Below, in pieces: positions 11,401 through 22,124 of a stretch of 64,000 nt of DNA. Within the stretch, counting starts at the first letter, position 1. Every line of letters starts with the position of its first letter. The notes beneath the pieces are model-generated. The model saw only the letters and a list, made by a program, of their open reading frames with translations, made no database searches and was not told the origin of the DNA. A program made the translations under genes and the position numbers. This stretch comes from Helianthus annuus (lineage: Eukaryota; Streptophyta; Magnoliopsida; Asterales; Asteraceae). Location of the stretch: positions 79,398,693 to 79,462,692 of the forward strand of contig NC_035449.2 in NCBI RefSeq assembly GCF_002127325.2, written 5' to 3'.

Positions 11401-11844
11401 TGTAGGATCGTTTTCAGACCCGAACGAGTCGTTCAGAGGAGTTTTGATCTGTTTCAGGTGCGGAAAACAAGAAACAGACTTAGACATAGCTTGTTCTTCA
11501 CTTTAAACACTGATGTGATTAATATAACACAGGTTACAATCAAACCTCACACCGGCAGCACCTCGGTATGGAATTCAGAAACTATTACATATGATTTCGC
11601 TGGTAACCTATATATAGTGTGGAGATTCAGCTTGAATCACACACTCATCAGTTTGAGAGGAATTAGGAATTTGGTGATTCCGCTTGAAAATGACCAAAGT
11701 CATTTCAAGCGGAATATCCCCTTCAAGCGAAATCACTTACTTTACAACTTAAAACATCCTATTTTCTCGTACAACGTGCCCTGATCTAACCTATCTAGCA
11801 TAAGACTAAATTCAAGACGAAGTCGACAGATGCATGCACTAACA
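11401..11844 (-). repeat. 5' LTR of element B
   Basis: A 444-bp partner of 4281-4724 with TG...CA ends, followed by the target duplication 'ctttt'. Confidence 0.93.
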
Positions 11845-12772
11845 CTTTTGAAACGACAAGAACTGTCATAAATAAATGGCGTTTTGGGTTTGGCGTGGTT
11901 TTTTTTCTTGTTCGTGTGTTGAAATGGGTTTGTGGATGTTGGAGACATAGATCGACGCTGTGTGGGTGGATGCTATTTGCTCATAATCTTCATTATCATC
12001 ATGGAGTCCAAAATGGCATTTACCCTGATATCGGTCTCTTCTCCTCATCCAAATCTTCTTCAAGAACAAAGAAGACAAAATGACATATCGGTGTTATCAG
12101 TCTCTTTTCCTGAAATTTGTCCATCTCATTCAGCAAAATCTTTCTCCCCTCGCCTAACAAACCATTTAGTGAAACTTCATGCAGAACATTACTGAGTATC
12201 CAAGAAATGATGTTTGCCATCGTTGGTTTTTCTAACTTTTTGGCGTTTTCGAGTGAGTGGTTTTTAGGAACCATTATGTTTTGTTTTGTGTGTTTTTGAT
12301 GTGATCAACAAAAGGTGCTGAGACGTTTCTCTTTATAGGATGTTTTTGGCGCGTAGTTTAGGTGGGATATTATTATAACATAAATGCAATTAACAAAGTA
12401 TCTGGTTTTGCCCAGCTTTTATCTGTTAAGTCTGTAACACGTCCCATCTTTCAGGCTTGGCGTTTATATTTTTATGGCGTTTTATATTTTATGGCATTTT
12501 TGTTGGACCAAACCTTAACTAAAACACAGAAAAAACGAGTCGGTAATAAAATTGGCGTTTTGCATTAACATGGCGTTTTATATTTCAATGGAGTTTTACG
12601 TATGAAATGATGTTTTTACCCTTTTACCCTTAATGAAACACGTTCTAGTAAGAAAACTGATGTTATTTACGATAATGCCACCGCGTCAGTTTAGTCCATA
12701 GATTGTTTTGATCTGATGATACATAACTGTTCTCACTGTTCTCACACTTTTCACCTTTTTCCCAAAATCCTG

Positions 12773-12776
<4 letters not shown>
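11845..12776. mobile_element. Element X, copy A, right piece
   Basis: Continues copy A after element B and matches 20745-21676 of copy B. It ends in a terminal-inverted-repeat-like sequence with 'gttctcacactttt' before (TA)n. The minus strand holds coding-like remnants (12274-12020, 12078-11866) shared with copy B but out of frame with one another; the product is not recognised. The word TGGCGTTT is repeated in it. Confidence 0.7.
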
Positions 12777-12847
<71 letters not shown>

Positions 12848-12962
12848 TATTCTTATGAACCACTAGTAATAACTAAATGTCTAAGCTAATTAAATAATTA
12901 AATAACAATAGAAAAATACTCCTATATATTAAAAAGTAAAGCTAATGAATAGTGTCCTCTCC
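12077..12962. repeat. Tandem duplication, unit 1
   Basis: An ~886-bp unit from 'aaaatgacatatcggtgtta' to 'agtgtcctctcc'. It covers the 3' end of element X, the (TA)n tract and the Helitron start. It is repeated directly as 12963-13877. Copy B at 20978-21816 has only one unit. Confidence 0.9.
12777..12840. repeat. (TA)n tract, about 32 units
   Basis: An uninterrupted TA run at the element X right boundary, after 'atcctgaccc'. Confidence 0.95.
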
Positions 12963-13649
12963 AAAATGACATATCGGTGTTATTAGTCTCTTTTCCTAAA
13001 ATTTGTCTATCTCATTCAGCAAAATCGTTCTCCCCTCGCCTAACAAACCATTTAGTGAAACTTAATGCAGAACATTACTGAGTATCCATGAAATGATGTT
13101 TTCCATCTTTGGTTTTTCTAACTTTTTGGCGTTTTCGAGTGAGTGGTTTTTAGGAACCATTATGTTTTGTTTTGTGTGTTTTTGATGTGATCAACAGAAG
13201 GTGCTGAGGCGTTTCTCTTTATAGGATGCTTTTGGCGCGTAGTTTAGGTGGGATATTATTATAACAATAAATGCAATTAACAAAGTATCTAGTTTTTCCG
13301 GCTTTTATCTGTTAAGTCTGTAATACGTCCCATCTTTCATGCTTGGCGTTTATATTTTTATGGCGTTTTATATTTTATGGCATTTTTGTTGGACCAAACC
13401 TTAACTAAAACACAGAAAAAACGAGTCAGTAATAAAATTGGCATTTTGCATTTACATGGCGTTTTATATTTCAATGGCGTTTTACGTATGAAAGGATGTT
13501 TTTACCCTTTTACCCTTAATGAAGCACGTTCTAGTAAGAAAACTGATGTTATTTACAATAATGCCACCGCGTCAATTTAGTCCATAGATTGTTTTGATCT
13601 GATGATACATAACTGTTCTCACACTTTTCACCGTTTTCCTTAAATCCTG

Positions 13650-13748
<99 letters not shown>

Positions 13749-13877
13749 TAAGTACTCTTATGAACCACTAATAATAACTAAATGTCTAAGCTAATTAAAT
13801 AATTAAATAAAAATATAAAAATTCTCCTGTATATTCGTATATATTAAAAAGTAAAGCTAATGAATAGTGTCCTCTCC
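12963..13877. repeat. Tandem duplication, unit 2
   Basis: Direct copy of 12077-12962, about 915 bp, longer mainly because of its longer (TA)n. Unit 1's final 'cctctcc' joins 'aaaatgacat' directly, marking the duplication junction at 12962/12963. Confidence 0.9.
13653..13746. repeat. (TA)n tract, about 47 units
   Basis: The longest of three TA runs at the same boundary; copy B has only about 8 units at 21676-21690. Confidence 0.95.
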
Positions 13878-14188
13878 ATTCAAAGCTTGCCACGTGGCAA
13901 GTTTTTTTTTTTCATTTATCTAATGAATAGTGTCCTCTCCATTAAGTATCGCTACCTAATACCATTTGCTCATCTCTGACCATGGGTTTCATACGAACAA
14001 CATCATTTCCATAAAACTTTTTTAGTTGATTTTCTTTTGGTTATCTGATACTTTTTTTTCTATATTTTCTTTTTATTCTTGTCAGCAGTTCTGTGCGTAA
14101 CGCGCTCGTAGTGATTTCAAAACACATGTAAACACAGACTAAATGACAAAAGAAGTTCGCCGCAACACGACGATGGTGATAAACCTAG
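13823..14188 (+). mobile_element. Non-autonomous Helitron-like element, copy A
   Basis: Starts about 'tctcctgtatattc' and ends in 'aaacctag' followed by T, the Helitron CTRR-T end. It is preceded by a hairpin 'cgccg-caaca-cgacg', with one mismatch relative to copy B. No replicase is present. A perfect 16-bp palindrome with a CACGTG core lies inside. The 5' boundary is approximate because the expected A just before the TC start is not clear. Confidence 0.55.
13886..13901. promoter_or_regulatory. 16-bp palindrome 'cttgccacgtggcaag' with G-box core
   Basis: A perfect palindrome centred on CACGTG, kept in the second copy at 21823-21838. CACGTG is the plant bZIP/bHLH G-box. Binding is inference. 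Confidence 0.6.
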
Positions 14189-14466
14189 TAAAATAAATAA
14201 TAGATTACATGTTTTAACAAGTATCTAAATGATTAAATAAGATTAAACATGGAAAAAATAAAAAAAATGTGGGAGATAGGGTTTGTGTAACGATTCGCAT
14301 ATTTGGTCTTTCCTGTTTTAGCAAGCCTTGTTATACTTTCCATTTTTAGACACTTGTACTCTTGTTGTAATCTATTTCATTTCAATTTGTAATTCGAGAC
14401 TATTAATCATAATGAAAACGCAAGTCTTTTAATCATATTCATGTTAGACTTATGTGGAGATTGGTA
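14189..14466. other. Shared flank after the Helitron-like end, copy A
   Basis: An AT-rich noncoding stretch almost identical to 22125-22404. It ends at 'ttggta', where the gypsy LTR begins in this copy and other sequence follows in copy B. No gene seen. Confidence 0.6.
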
Positions 14467-17400
14467 TGTCATACCCCGATATTTCCACATATAATCGGTG
14501 ACGGAGTTGATATCATCATAGTCAAACATACACAGTTTATAGCACAACGGAAGTCTTGGAGGAAAATATTAATACAAACTGAAATGTAAAGTACGAGTAA
14601 AATATTATACAGCCGGTTGTATAAGGATCCAAGGGCGGATCTAAAACATAATGCAAAATATTGTTCAACAGACCTTAGGGTGATCTTTTAAGCAAACGGG
14701 AGCGTCATAATATTTAAGCATATGCTCGGGAATACTCAATATGGGCCACGAAAGGCTTAGATATCATTAAATGATATTACGTGCTACCTTGTGCGATTAA
14801 AGGACTAAAAGCGACAATAAGCGAAACTACACCTTTGAGCGACCATTTAAGCGAACCAGAGTGTACTGGAGTGTCGTAATGTTCCACCATACTCTTGGGA
14901 ATGCTTGTTATTGACCTTGAATGGTTTTTACGCCATTTCGCGACAACATGCGCAAGTCCGCAAATTAAAGGGTTAAAAGCGTCAATTTTAGAAACAAGTA
15001 CTTTCGAGCGATCTTTTGACAAACCGGGGACCCTATGACATTTGTTCATACTCCCAAGAATAATTAAAACCAAGTTTGAAGGGTCCATATCGCTAAACAG
15101 GAAAGATATGCGAAATACGATAGTCCAGGGACTGAAATTGTCAACAAACAATATGTTGGCTGAAAATGGGAGGCCTCGCGTGGCGCGCCAGCTCCACCAC
15201 TCCCTGGCGCGTGGCGAGACAGAAGACAAAATGCAGAAACAGCATACCAGCTACTGATTTCTTACTTGCAGCCCACAAATGCAAACTTTAAAGGTTCAAA
15301 GCATATAAAACATTGCAGGGACCATAACTGCCAATCTGCCGAAGAGTTTAAGCTGGGCCGGACTAGCTCGCAGGCGGCGACCGCTGGGCCTGCTGCCTTC
15401 GCGGGCTGCCAGCAAACCAAACAGCAGCCCAGTATGCAGAATTCTTTGAGTTTGATGGTTTTTCTCCTCTTGTTTCCCCACAAAACCATTTTTAATCATA
15501 CTACGGACTGGTATACAGCTTTTAACAGCTGTAAAGACACCTGTAACAATCTTAAGACAGTCCTAAACACTTGGCAAGATCTAATCCAATCCCAAAAACT
15601 ATATAAAGGGGTGTTTCACCCACACTTTCACTTGCACCTTCAAGCTCAATCTTGCCATATCTCAATCCTAGAGGATCCTGATCATTTTGGAACCTCTTTT
15701 GAGTTCTATTCAGTCCATAAGACCATTTGTAAGTGTCCTTTCGTGACTAGTGTATTTTATTTGGCTGTCAAGCGTTTACGATAAACGCTTTGACTTTTAG
15801 CTAGACCATAAACGGTCAAGCCATTGTTCGCAACTAACATGGCTACGTGATCGTAATTAGGTAGGTGTTAAACCCTCAAAAGGGCACCTCCTAATTATCA
15901 CGTTTACTTAGTTAATTATCGGGTCAAAGTAATTAAAATAAAAGTCAAATGGGTCAGTTTTTAAATAAAATTCATAACTGATAATGTAGAAGCTATAAAA
16001 TCAGTTTTATCACTTTAATAACTTGGTAAATATTAATTGAACATGTCTAGGCATGTTCAACCCGACAATTTTGAGTATTAGGCTCGGTTCGCAACCGAAA
16101 GTCACAAAAGTAGACTTTTGCTTTGATTTTCAGTTCTGACCCGAATTAGCTTAGTTTAGTTATGCCTTAGGGTTCCTTTGTGACCATGTTATATGTTAGA
16201 ATAACCCTCTGAGGTTTACTTCATGGTCCCTTAGAAATCATAGTACATTGCATGTTTCCGTTAATTTCTTAAAAGTTGACCATTATGCCCTTATGTTAAA
16301 ACATTTTTTACTGAATATTTTAGACCAGAATCTCACGTTGCTATTAAACCTCTTTTATAAACTTTAAAATGACCAAAAAACCCTTACGAGGCTTAAATTG
16401 GTTTTAAATTCGTTTTGGGCATAATGGAAGATATCCTACTGATATCACAACATATTTTAAGCATAGTAACTTATGGAACTTGCACATAACTCATTCGGTT
16501 ACTCGTTATGCAAATACGCGTTTGGTACGGTTTATGTAACTAGTTTGCATAAATTAGCCGAGACGGGTCAAACCTTATCATTTTTACTCCAAAATCCAGA
16601 ATGTATTTAGTTTACCCATTTTATACAAGTCTTCATACTTGTTGGGTCTAAATCATATTCTAATCCGGTCACTGCTTAATCTTGCGTTTTGTACCGTAAA
16701 CTTTTCTATAAAACTAACCGGTCTAAATTAAAACTTAAATAAGACCCGTTAGGAATCTAATAGGTTATTAAAACCTTCGTTCCAGATTAGGAGCCCAGTA
16801 AAAGCTACTTGCACTTGCTGATTAGAATATACGGCTAAGTATAATTTAAATTTTTAGCTCATGTAAATATTTTTAACTTATTTTCCCTTATACGGGCTTG
16901 GGATACGGTAAATTATTACCGCTTGGTCGGGTATTGAATATTTAATCGATTAATGATTAAATCATTGAGAGAACCCGTTTTAATCTGTCTTTTTTGATAC
17001 AAAGCATTTGGGGGTTAATGACCGTGTCCTGGATATCCTTGGCATCATTTAAATGCAAATGGCCACAACCTAAGCACGGGGTGTAGGCATACACCTGACA
17101 ATTGCGATACGGTTTCTTTTCCCCAAAAAGGGAATCAAGATATAAATATAATCCACACGTGAGGTTAACTCCTTGTGGACTATATTAGTGGTGTGTTAAT
17201 TAATCATGGTTCAGCTCTTCTATTCCGGGCCCTGAACGTACGACAAACATGTAAATCTGTATACAAGATTATTTAAATAATTGTCCCAAGTCATAAAAGA
17301 TTTTATGCCTTGTGCATCCAAACCAATTTTATAAACACTTTTCAAAAGAGTCAGTTAATTGTATTTACCAGTGTAAACTGGCGTATTTTCAAAAGACTAA

Positions 17401-17716
17401 GTGACAGGTACTATACGTAATTGGCTGGAAGCTCCTTGGTGTCAATGAAGGATCTTGCAAATCCTTAGGATGCCCTAAAGTCTGCTAAACTTCATTTTGT
17501 TCATTTTAATATGATCCGCCTGTGGATTTAATATTGCAAGCTCGAATGTAATTGTCTTTTTAGTATATTCTGACAATTGGGTTTGTAATAATATTTTATA
17601 TTCCAAGACTTCCGCTGTGCTATTCTGTGTATGTTTGACTATGACGATATCAATCTTACATCACGATACTCCCCACCGGGCACACCGGGCTAAGCTGTAA
17701 ATATCAGGGTGTGACA
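14467..17716 (+). mobile_element. Solo LTR of a Tekay-like gypsy element, rearranged start
   Basis: Runs from 'tgtcataccc' to 'cagggtgtgaca', 3250 bp, with no ORF longer than chance. Blocks such as 'gggttaatgaccgtgtcc' and 'gcacggggtgtaggc' match the 3.5-kb LTRs at 26593 and 37095, so it belongs to that lineage. The first ~180 bp are an inverted copy of the last ~200 bp ('catagtcaaacatacacag' versus its complement), unlike the other LTRs. Flanks 'tggta' and 'aaacc' are not a duplication, and the left and right neighbours are unrelated elements. This suggests recombination between LTRs and not a simple solo LTR. Confidence 0.75.
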
Positions 17717-18521
17717 AAACCAAAACATAAATATTTATTAGAACCGGTTACATTGAACGAACATATTCATACCAACATAAATATTAACTAACCATTACTA
17801 AACCTAACTTACTAAACATAACAAACCTAACTTAACTAAACATTACACAACAACAACCTAAACATTTGAGGAACCGGATCCTTCATCCTTCTCGTTTTTC
17901 GCCTTGGTCACGGGGCAATGGCGTTCGGTGTGTTTCTTTAGAGTCGAGTTGGCGGCTGCTTTCATAAACTTTCCACAACCCTTGCACCTAGCCATTTCAT
18001 GGTTGGCGGTCATCAAACACAAGTCAAAGTGCTTCCAAATAGTCGGGTTTCGTTTGGTTTCCAAAACCATCACAACTTCTTCGTTGCATGCCATTCTCTC
18101 TTCGTTTGATGAATTTTTGGAGTAGTAATTGAAGGTAATGAAGAACTTGTGTAATAATGGGAGTGAAGGGTAAAAATTTGGGGTTTTATAGGAAAAAAGC
18201 CAATTTTTTAATATAAAATCGGTTTCCAACGGTCATATATCCGTTGGAACCGGTTCCAAACAGTGTTCTACAACTTTTGATTTGAAATACCCACAGAACC
18301 GGTTCCTGTCAGTACCCGATGTACCCGGTTCCAAACTATACCCGAACCTGGTTCGACAATACCCGTAACCGGTTACATCGGTTCCATTTTTTTGACTTCT
18401 ACCCGGGTTTAACCCCGACCCGGTTCCTCAGTGTACCCGGTTCCACTCAGTGTTATCAGAACCCGGGTACGGGTAGTACCCGGTTCCGGGTATTAAAATT
18501 ACCCGATTATGCCCATCTCTA
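17717..18521 (-). mobile_element. hAT-family remnant with ACCGGTT subterminal repeats
   Basis: The right end reads 'attatgcccatctcta', the reverse of a hAT-type terminus starting TAGAGATGGGC. About eight to nine ACCGGTT or TACCCGG words crowd 18240-18500, and one more lies at 17742, typical of hAT subterminal transposase sites. A BED zinc-finger ORF is encoded inside. The left terminus is missing: the gypsy LTR stops at 17716 and element X lies beyond it. Confidence 0.7.
17858..18094 (-). CDS. Small BED zinc-finger protein, hAT-derived
   Basis: Open from an ATG at 18094 (MACNEEVV) to a stop at 17858, about 78 residues; the frame stays open further upstream to 18229. Residues after ~15 form a BED finger: 'TIWKHF', then CxxC in 'ARCKGCGKF', then the His and Cys ligands of 'LKKHTERHC'. 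BED fingers bind DNA in hAT transposases and their host derivatives. The catalytic hAT domain is absent. The stop falls soon after the finger, so it is either a truncated transposase start or a BED-only product of a non-autonomous element. It lies between hAT subterminal repeats, in the orientation that reads away from the identified terminus. Confidence 0.6.
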   Translation of the reverse strand: MACNEEVVMVLETKRNPTIWKHFDLCLMTANHEMARCKGCGKFMKAAANSTLKKHTERHCPVTKAKNEKDEGSGSSNV

Positions 18522-18559
18522 TTTAATACCACCAACTATTTAAACTTGAAATCTGGTCC

Positions 18560-18680
18560 ATTGAGACTTTGGCACAGTGGTAGAAGAAAACCTTCTAGGC
18601 ATTTGGATAAAAGGAGATAAAGGGTTCAATTCATGTGAAGTGCAACTATTAGCCGTTCAAAAAAGTTAATTAAGATGTGT
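18560..18680 (+). mobile_element. tRNA-derived SINE-like sequence
   Basis: It has an A-box-like 'tggcacagtggtagaag' at 18570 and a B-box-like 'gggttcaattc' at 18622-18632, about 50 bases apart, followed by AT-rich sequence. It does not fold into a plain tRNA cloverleaf by eye. Ends and target duplication were not identified. Confidence 0.45.
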
Positions 18681-19138
18681 AGCCCTTATAACCGAAATGA
18701 CATTTTTTACAATGCAAGTAGTTGACGGACGGATTTTTATTTTTAAGTTACTGTTTTATGACTTATATTTTCTTAGTCATGTCTTCAAATTTTTATTTTT
18801 TAATTATGTCTATAACTGGCATTTTCTTATTCATGTGTTAGTTATTATTTCATTCATATATGTAAGAAATAGATAAACCACACTAGTATTACGAACAATA
18901 AAGTAATAGAAATAGGTACCGTGTTGTAAATTGTCGCCACTGCTGCATTGTGCGGGTATCCTACTAGGTTGACTTGCAAAAAATTTTTGTTTATTTCATA
19001 ATGAGAAAATTTTCTATGTATAAATTGTAACAATAAAGTCTTCACACAAAAAAGATATGATAAACTAAGAGAAACGAGTATGGCGTTGTAAAATATTGCC
19101 CCTTAGCATCGCGCGGATATCCTACTAGTATATATATA
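18681..19138. other. AT-rich stretch with two similar 'tatcctactag' ends
   Basis: No gene seen. Two segments, ~18920-18967 and ~19078-19130, share 'gttgtaaa' and 'tatcctactag', and each could be a decayed Helitron 3' end (CTAG before T or G). The hairpins are not convincing. The second abuts TA repeats at the left end of element X copy B. Confidence 0.35.
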
Positions 19139-19864
19139 GAAACGGGATTAGGAGAAAACGCCCTAAAGTGTGAGAACGGTGAGAACGCATCCTGATTAAA
19201 CACGTGGTGCGGGAAACAATCAGGGGGTGAGGGGCTTTTTTGTCTTTTCAATCTTCTTTTTTCCAAATTTCGTGTCACATGCTGCTTCATTTTTGGCGTC
19301 TAAGATTATTTTGGCGTTAATTAGATTCATTAACTACTTGGCATTTTATTGTTTTTTGGATCTGTCTCGTTGAATTTATTGTTTTTGTCATATAGATAAT
19401 TTTTTGGAGTTATGGCGTTTCCCATGTCAACTTTTTGGCGTCCGTGGCGTTGTTAGTAATTCATTACCATTCATTAATATTTTCATAAGATTACAATAAG
19501 ACCAAATGAAAACAAACTAATAGTATTCTGTGTATGGGATTACATCAGAGATGTACCCATCGCTTTGTTCATCACTTTCTTTAGATTCATCATCATCATC
19601 ATCAAATTTTAGATTGGCGTATAACGCCATCACTTCGTCTCTTCTTTGCTTTAGCCTATTCTTGAATATCATTGCAACCCTGGATCTTGCATCGTTCTAA
19701 GGTGCTAAATCACAGAGTTGTTCAAGGAGAAACAGCCTCTCTGTCTTCAACATTTCCCCCATCGGCAATGAATATGGCACCCCGTGTCAAGAAGTCACTT
19801 CAACCGTTCCTGCTTCTTCATGCACCACCCAACTGCTAACTGTTGGTAGAAGAGTATCGTCAAT

Positions 19865-19906
<42 letters not shown>

Positions 19907-21676
19907 TTATGCCAGAAATTTTCTCTGCAATCTTCTTATTACCGTTCGAGTTCTTTCACAATCGTTGTCCATTGGAACCCCAAGGGCCAGAATATCCCTT
20001 TGAACCCTTCATCCATACCAAGTATGACTTTGATTGTCTTGACCTTCACCCTTCTCCAATCAGAGAACTTTATCATGAAACGTCTCTCCGACCTTTCAAA
20101 CCTCCATGCAATAACCTTAGCCATTTTTTAAGTTTTTGGCGTTTTGGACAATATGTGGCGTTTTAGACAATGTGTAGCGTGTTAAGTTGTGTTCTCATGT
20201 TCTACTTTTATAATGACTTTTTTTCCCGCATAGTGACAGGTAATTATGGCGTTTTGAAAAGATAAATAAATTCAATTCCCCATGTATTTGGCTTTTAATA
20301 TAATAAATGTTAATAATTATGTTTCCGTCGCTTCATTTTACTGTTTGCAGTAACTCTATTTTGTTTCAGATTCATCTGTTTATGGCTGTAACACGTCCCA
20401 TCTTTACGGCTGTAATTATGGCGTTTTGTTTTCTAATGGCGTTTAGATAAAGATGGTACTTTTGTTTTATTCTCTTGCACATTGTTTTAACCTTTTCTAG
20501 ATATATTATTATATTACTTGTCCAATGTAATTTTATTATAGTTTGGTAGTTTAGGCGTTTTATGGCATGATGGCGTTTCACAAGCATTTGCGAGTTTGGC
20601 GTTTTATTATATTTTTATTAGAGGATTAATGTAATGTTGTTCTTCACTGAAAATTACATAACAAACAACAAAAAAAGAAAATTAAAAAAAAACAAATAGA
20701 AGCAATTTATGATCCAAATCTTCACTGTCATCAGTCTCTTGCTTCTTTTGAAACTAAAAGAACTGTCACAAATAAACGGTGTTTTGGGTTTGGCGTGGTT
20801 TTTTTTCTTGTTCGTGTGTTGAAATGGGTTTGTGGATGTTGGAGACATAGATCGACGCCGTGTGGGTCGATGCTATTTGCTCATAATCTTCATTATCATC
20901 ATGGAGTCCAAAATGGCATTTACCCTGGTATCGGTCTCTTCTCCTCATCCAAATCTTCTTCAAGAACAAAGAAGACAAAATGACATATCAGTGTTATCAT
21001 TCTCTTTTCCTGAAATTTGTCCATCTCATTCAGCAAAATCTTTCTCCCCTCGCCTAACAAACAATTTAGTGAAACTTCATGCAGAACATTACTGAGTATC
21101 CAAGAAATAATGTTTGCCATCGTTGGTTTTTCTAACTTTTTGGCGTTTTAGAGTAAGTGGTTTTTAGGAACCATTATGTTTTGTTTTGTGTGTTTTTGAT
21201 GTGATCAAAAGAAGGTGCTGAGACGTTTCTCTTTGTAGGATGTTTTTGGCGCGTAGTTTAGGTGGGATATTATTATAACAATAAATGCAATTAACAAAGT
21301 ATCCGGTTTTGCCCAGCTTTTATCTGTTAAGTCTATAACACGTTCCATCTTTCAGGCTTGGCGTTTATTTTTTATGGCGTTTTATATTTTATGGCGTTTT
21401 TGTTGGACCAAACCTTAACTAAAACGCGGAAAAAACGAGTTAGGAATAAAATTGGCGTTTTGCATTTACATGGCTTTTTATATTTCAATGGCGTCTTAGT
21501 TATGAAACGATGCTTTTACCCTTTTACCCTTAATGAAGCACGTTCTAGAAAGAAAACTGATGTTATTTACGATAATGTCACCGCGTCAATTTAGTCCATA
21601 GATTGTTTTAATCTGACGATACATAACCGTTCTCACTGTTCTCACACTTTTCATCGTTTTCCCTAAATCCTGACCA
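19139..21676. mobile_element. Element X, copy B (complete between inverted termini)
   Basis: The left end holds 'agtgtgagaacggtgagaac' near 19168. The right end, read on the minus strand, holds 'agtgtgagaacagtgagaac' near 21652, with TA repeats outside both. So it looks like a ~2.5-kb DNA element with ~45-bp imperfect inverted ends; the superfamily is not settled. It contains about 20 TGGCGTTT-like words, all on the plus strand. It also contains minus-strand coding remnants (19834-19551, 20124-19939, 20978-20766, 21120-20920) that match those in copy A. No intact transposase. Confidence 0.6.
19864..19907. repeat. (CAT)n microsatellite in element X copy B
   Basis: Counterpart of 3489-3533 at the same place in the element. 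Confidence 0.95.
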
Positions 21677-21769
21677 TATATATATATATAGATTATAAGT
21701 ATTCTTATGAACCACTAATAATAAATAAATGTCTAAGCTAATTAAATAATTAAATAAAAAAAGAAAAAT

Positions 21770-22124
21770 TCTCCTATATATTAAAAAGTAAAGCTAATGA
21801 ATAGTGTCCTCTCCATTCAAAGCTTGCCACGTGGCAAGTTTTTTTTTTAATTTATCTATTGAATAGTGTCCTCTCCATTCAGTACCTGTACCCAATATCA
21901 TTTGCTCATCTTTGACCACGGGTTTCATATGAACAACATCATTACAATAAAACTTTTTTGGTTTTTTTCTTTCGGTTATCTTATACTTGTTTTTTTTCTA
22001 CATTTTTTTTATTCTTGTCAGCAGTTATGTGCATAACGCGCTCGTAGTGATTTCAAAACACATGTAAATACAGACTAAATGACAAAAGAAGTTCGCCGCA
22101 ACACGGCGATAGTGATAAACCTAG
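21770..22124 (+). mobile_element. Non-autonomous Helitron-like element, copy B
   Basis: The 3' end is clear: hairpin 'cgccgcaacacggcg' (22094-22108, perfect 5-bp stem), 12 bases, then 'acctag' and T. The 5' end is taken at 'tctcctatatatt'. It holds the palindrome at 21823-21838. No helicase. Same neighbours as copy A, so both descend from one larger duplicated stretch. Confidence 0.6.

Larger units (their letters stand above)
4281..11844 (-). mobile_element. Complete non-autonomous copia-like element B
   Basis: Two 444-bp LTRs (4281-4724 and 11401-11844) are flanked by a perfect 5-bp duplication, 'ctttt' at 4276-4280 and 11845-11849. By eye the LTRs differ at about 15 positions (3-4%). Inside, on the minus strand: priming site, leader array, gag with zinc knuckle, acidic region, coiled coil, second zinc knuckle, then ~2.3 kb of noncoding DNA to the polypurine tract. 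No protease, integrase, RT or RNase H is present, so mobilisation must use enzymes from another element. Inserted in element X copy A. Confidence 0.92.

Noticed and set aside
11314..11784. 156-residue plus-strand ORF
   Set aside because: Lies across the element B LTR and priming site, antisense to the element; chance frame.
12663..12863. Ile/Tyr repeat ORFs (also 13549-13749)
   Set aside because: Translations of (TA)n.
15042..15784. ORFs of 71-172 residues in the 14467-17716 LTR
   Set aside because: No domain, not shared with the related LTRs and on both strands; chance frames.
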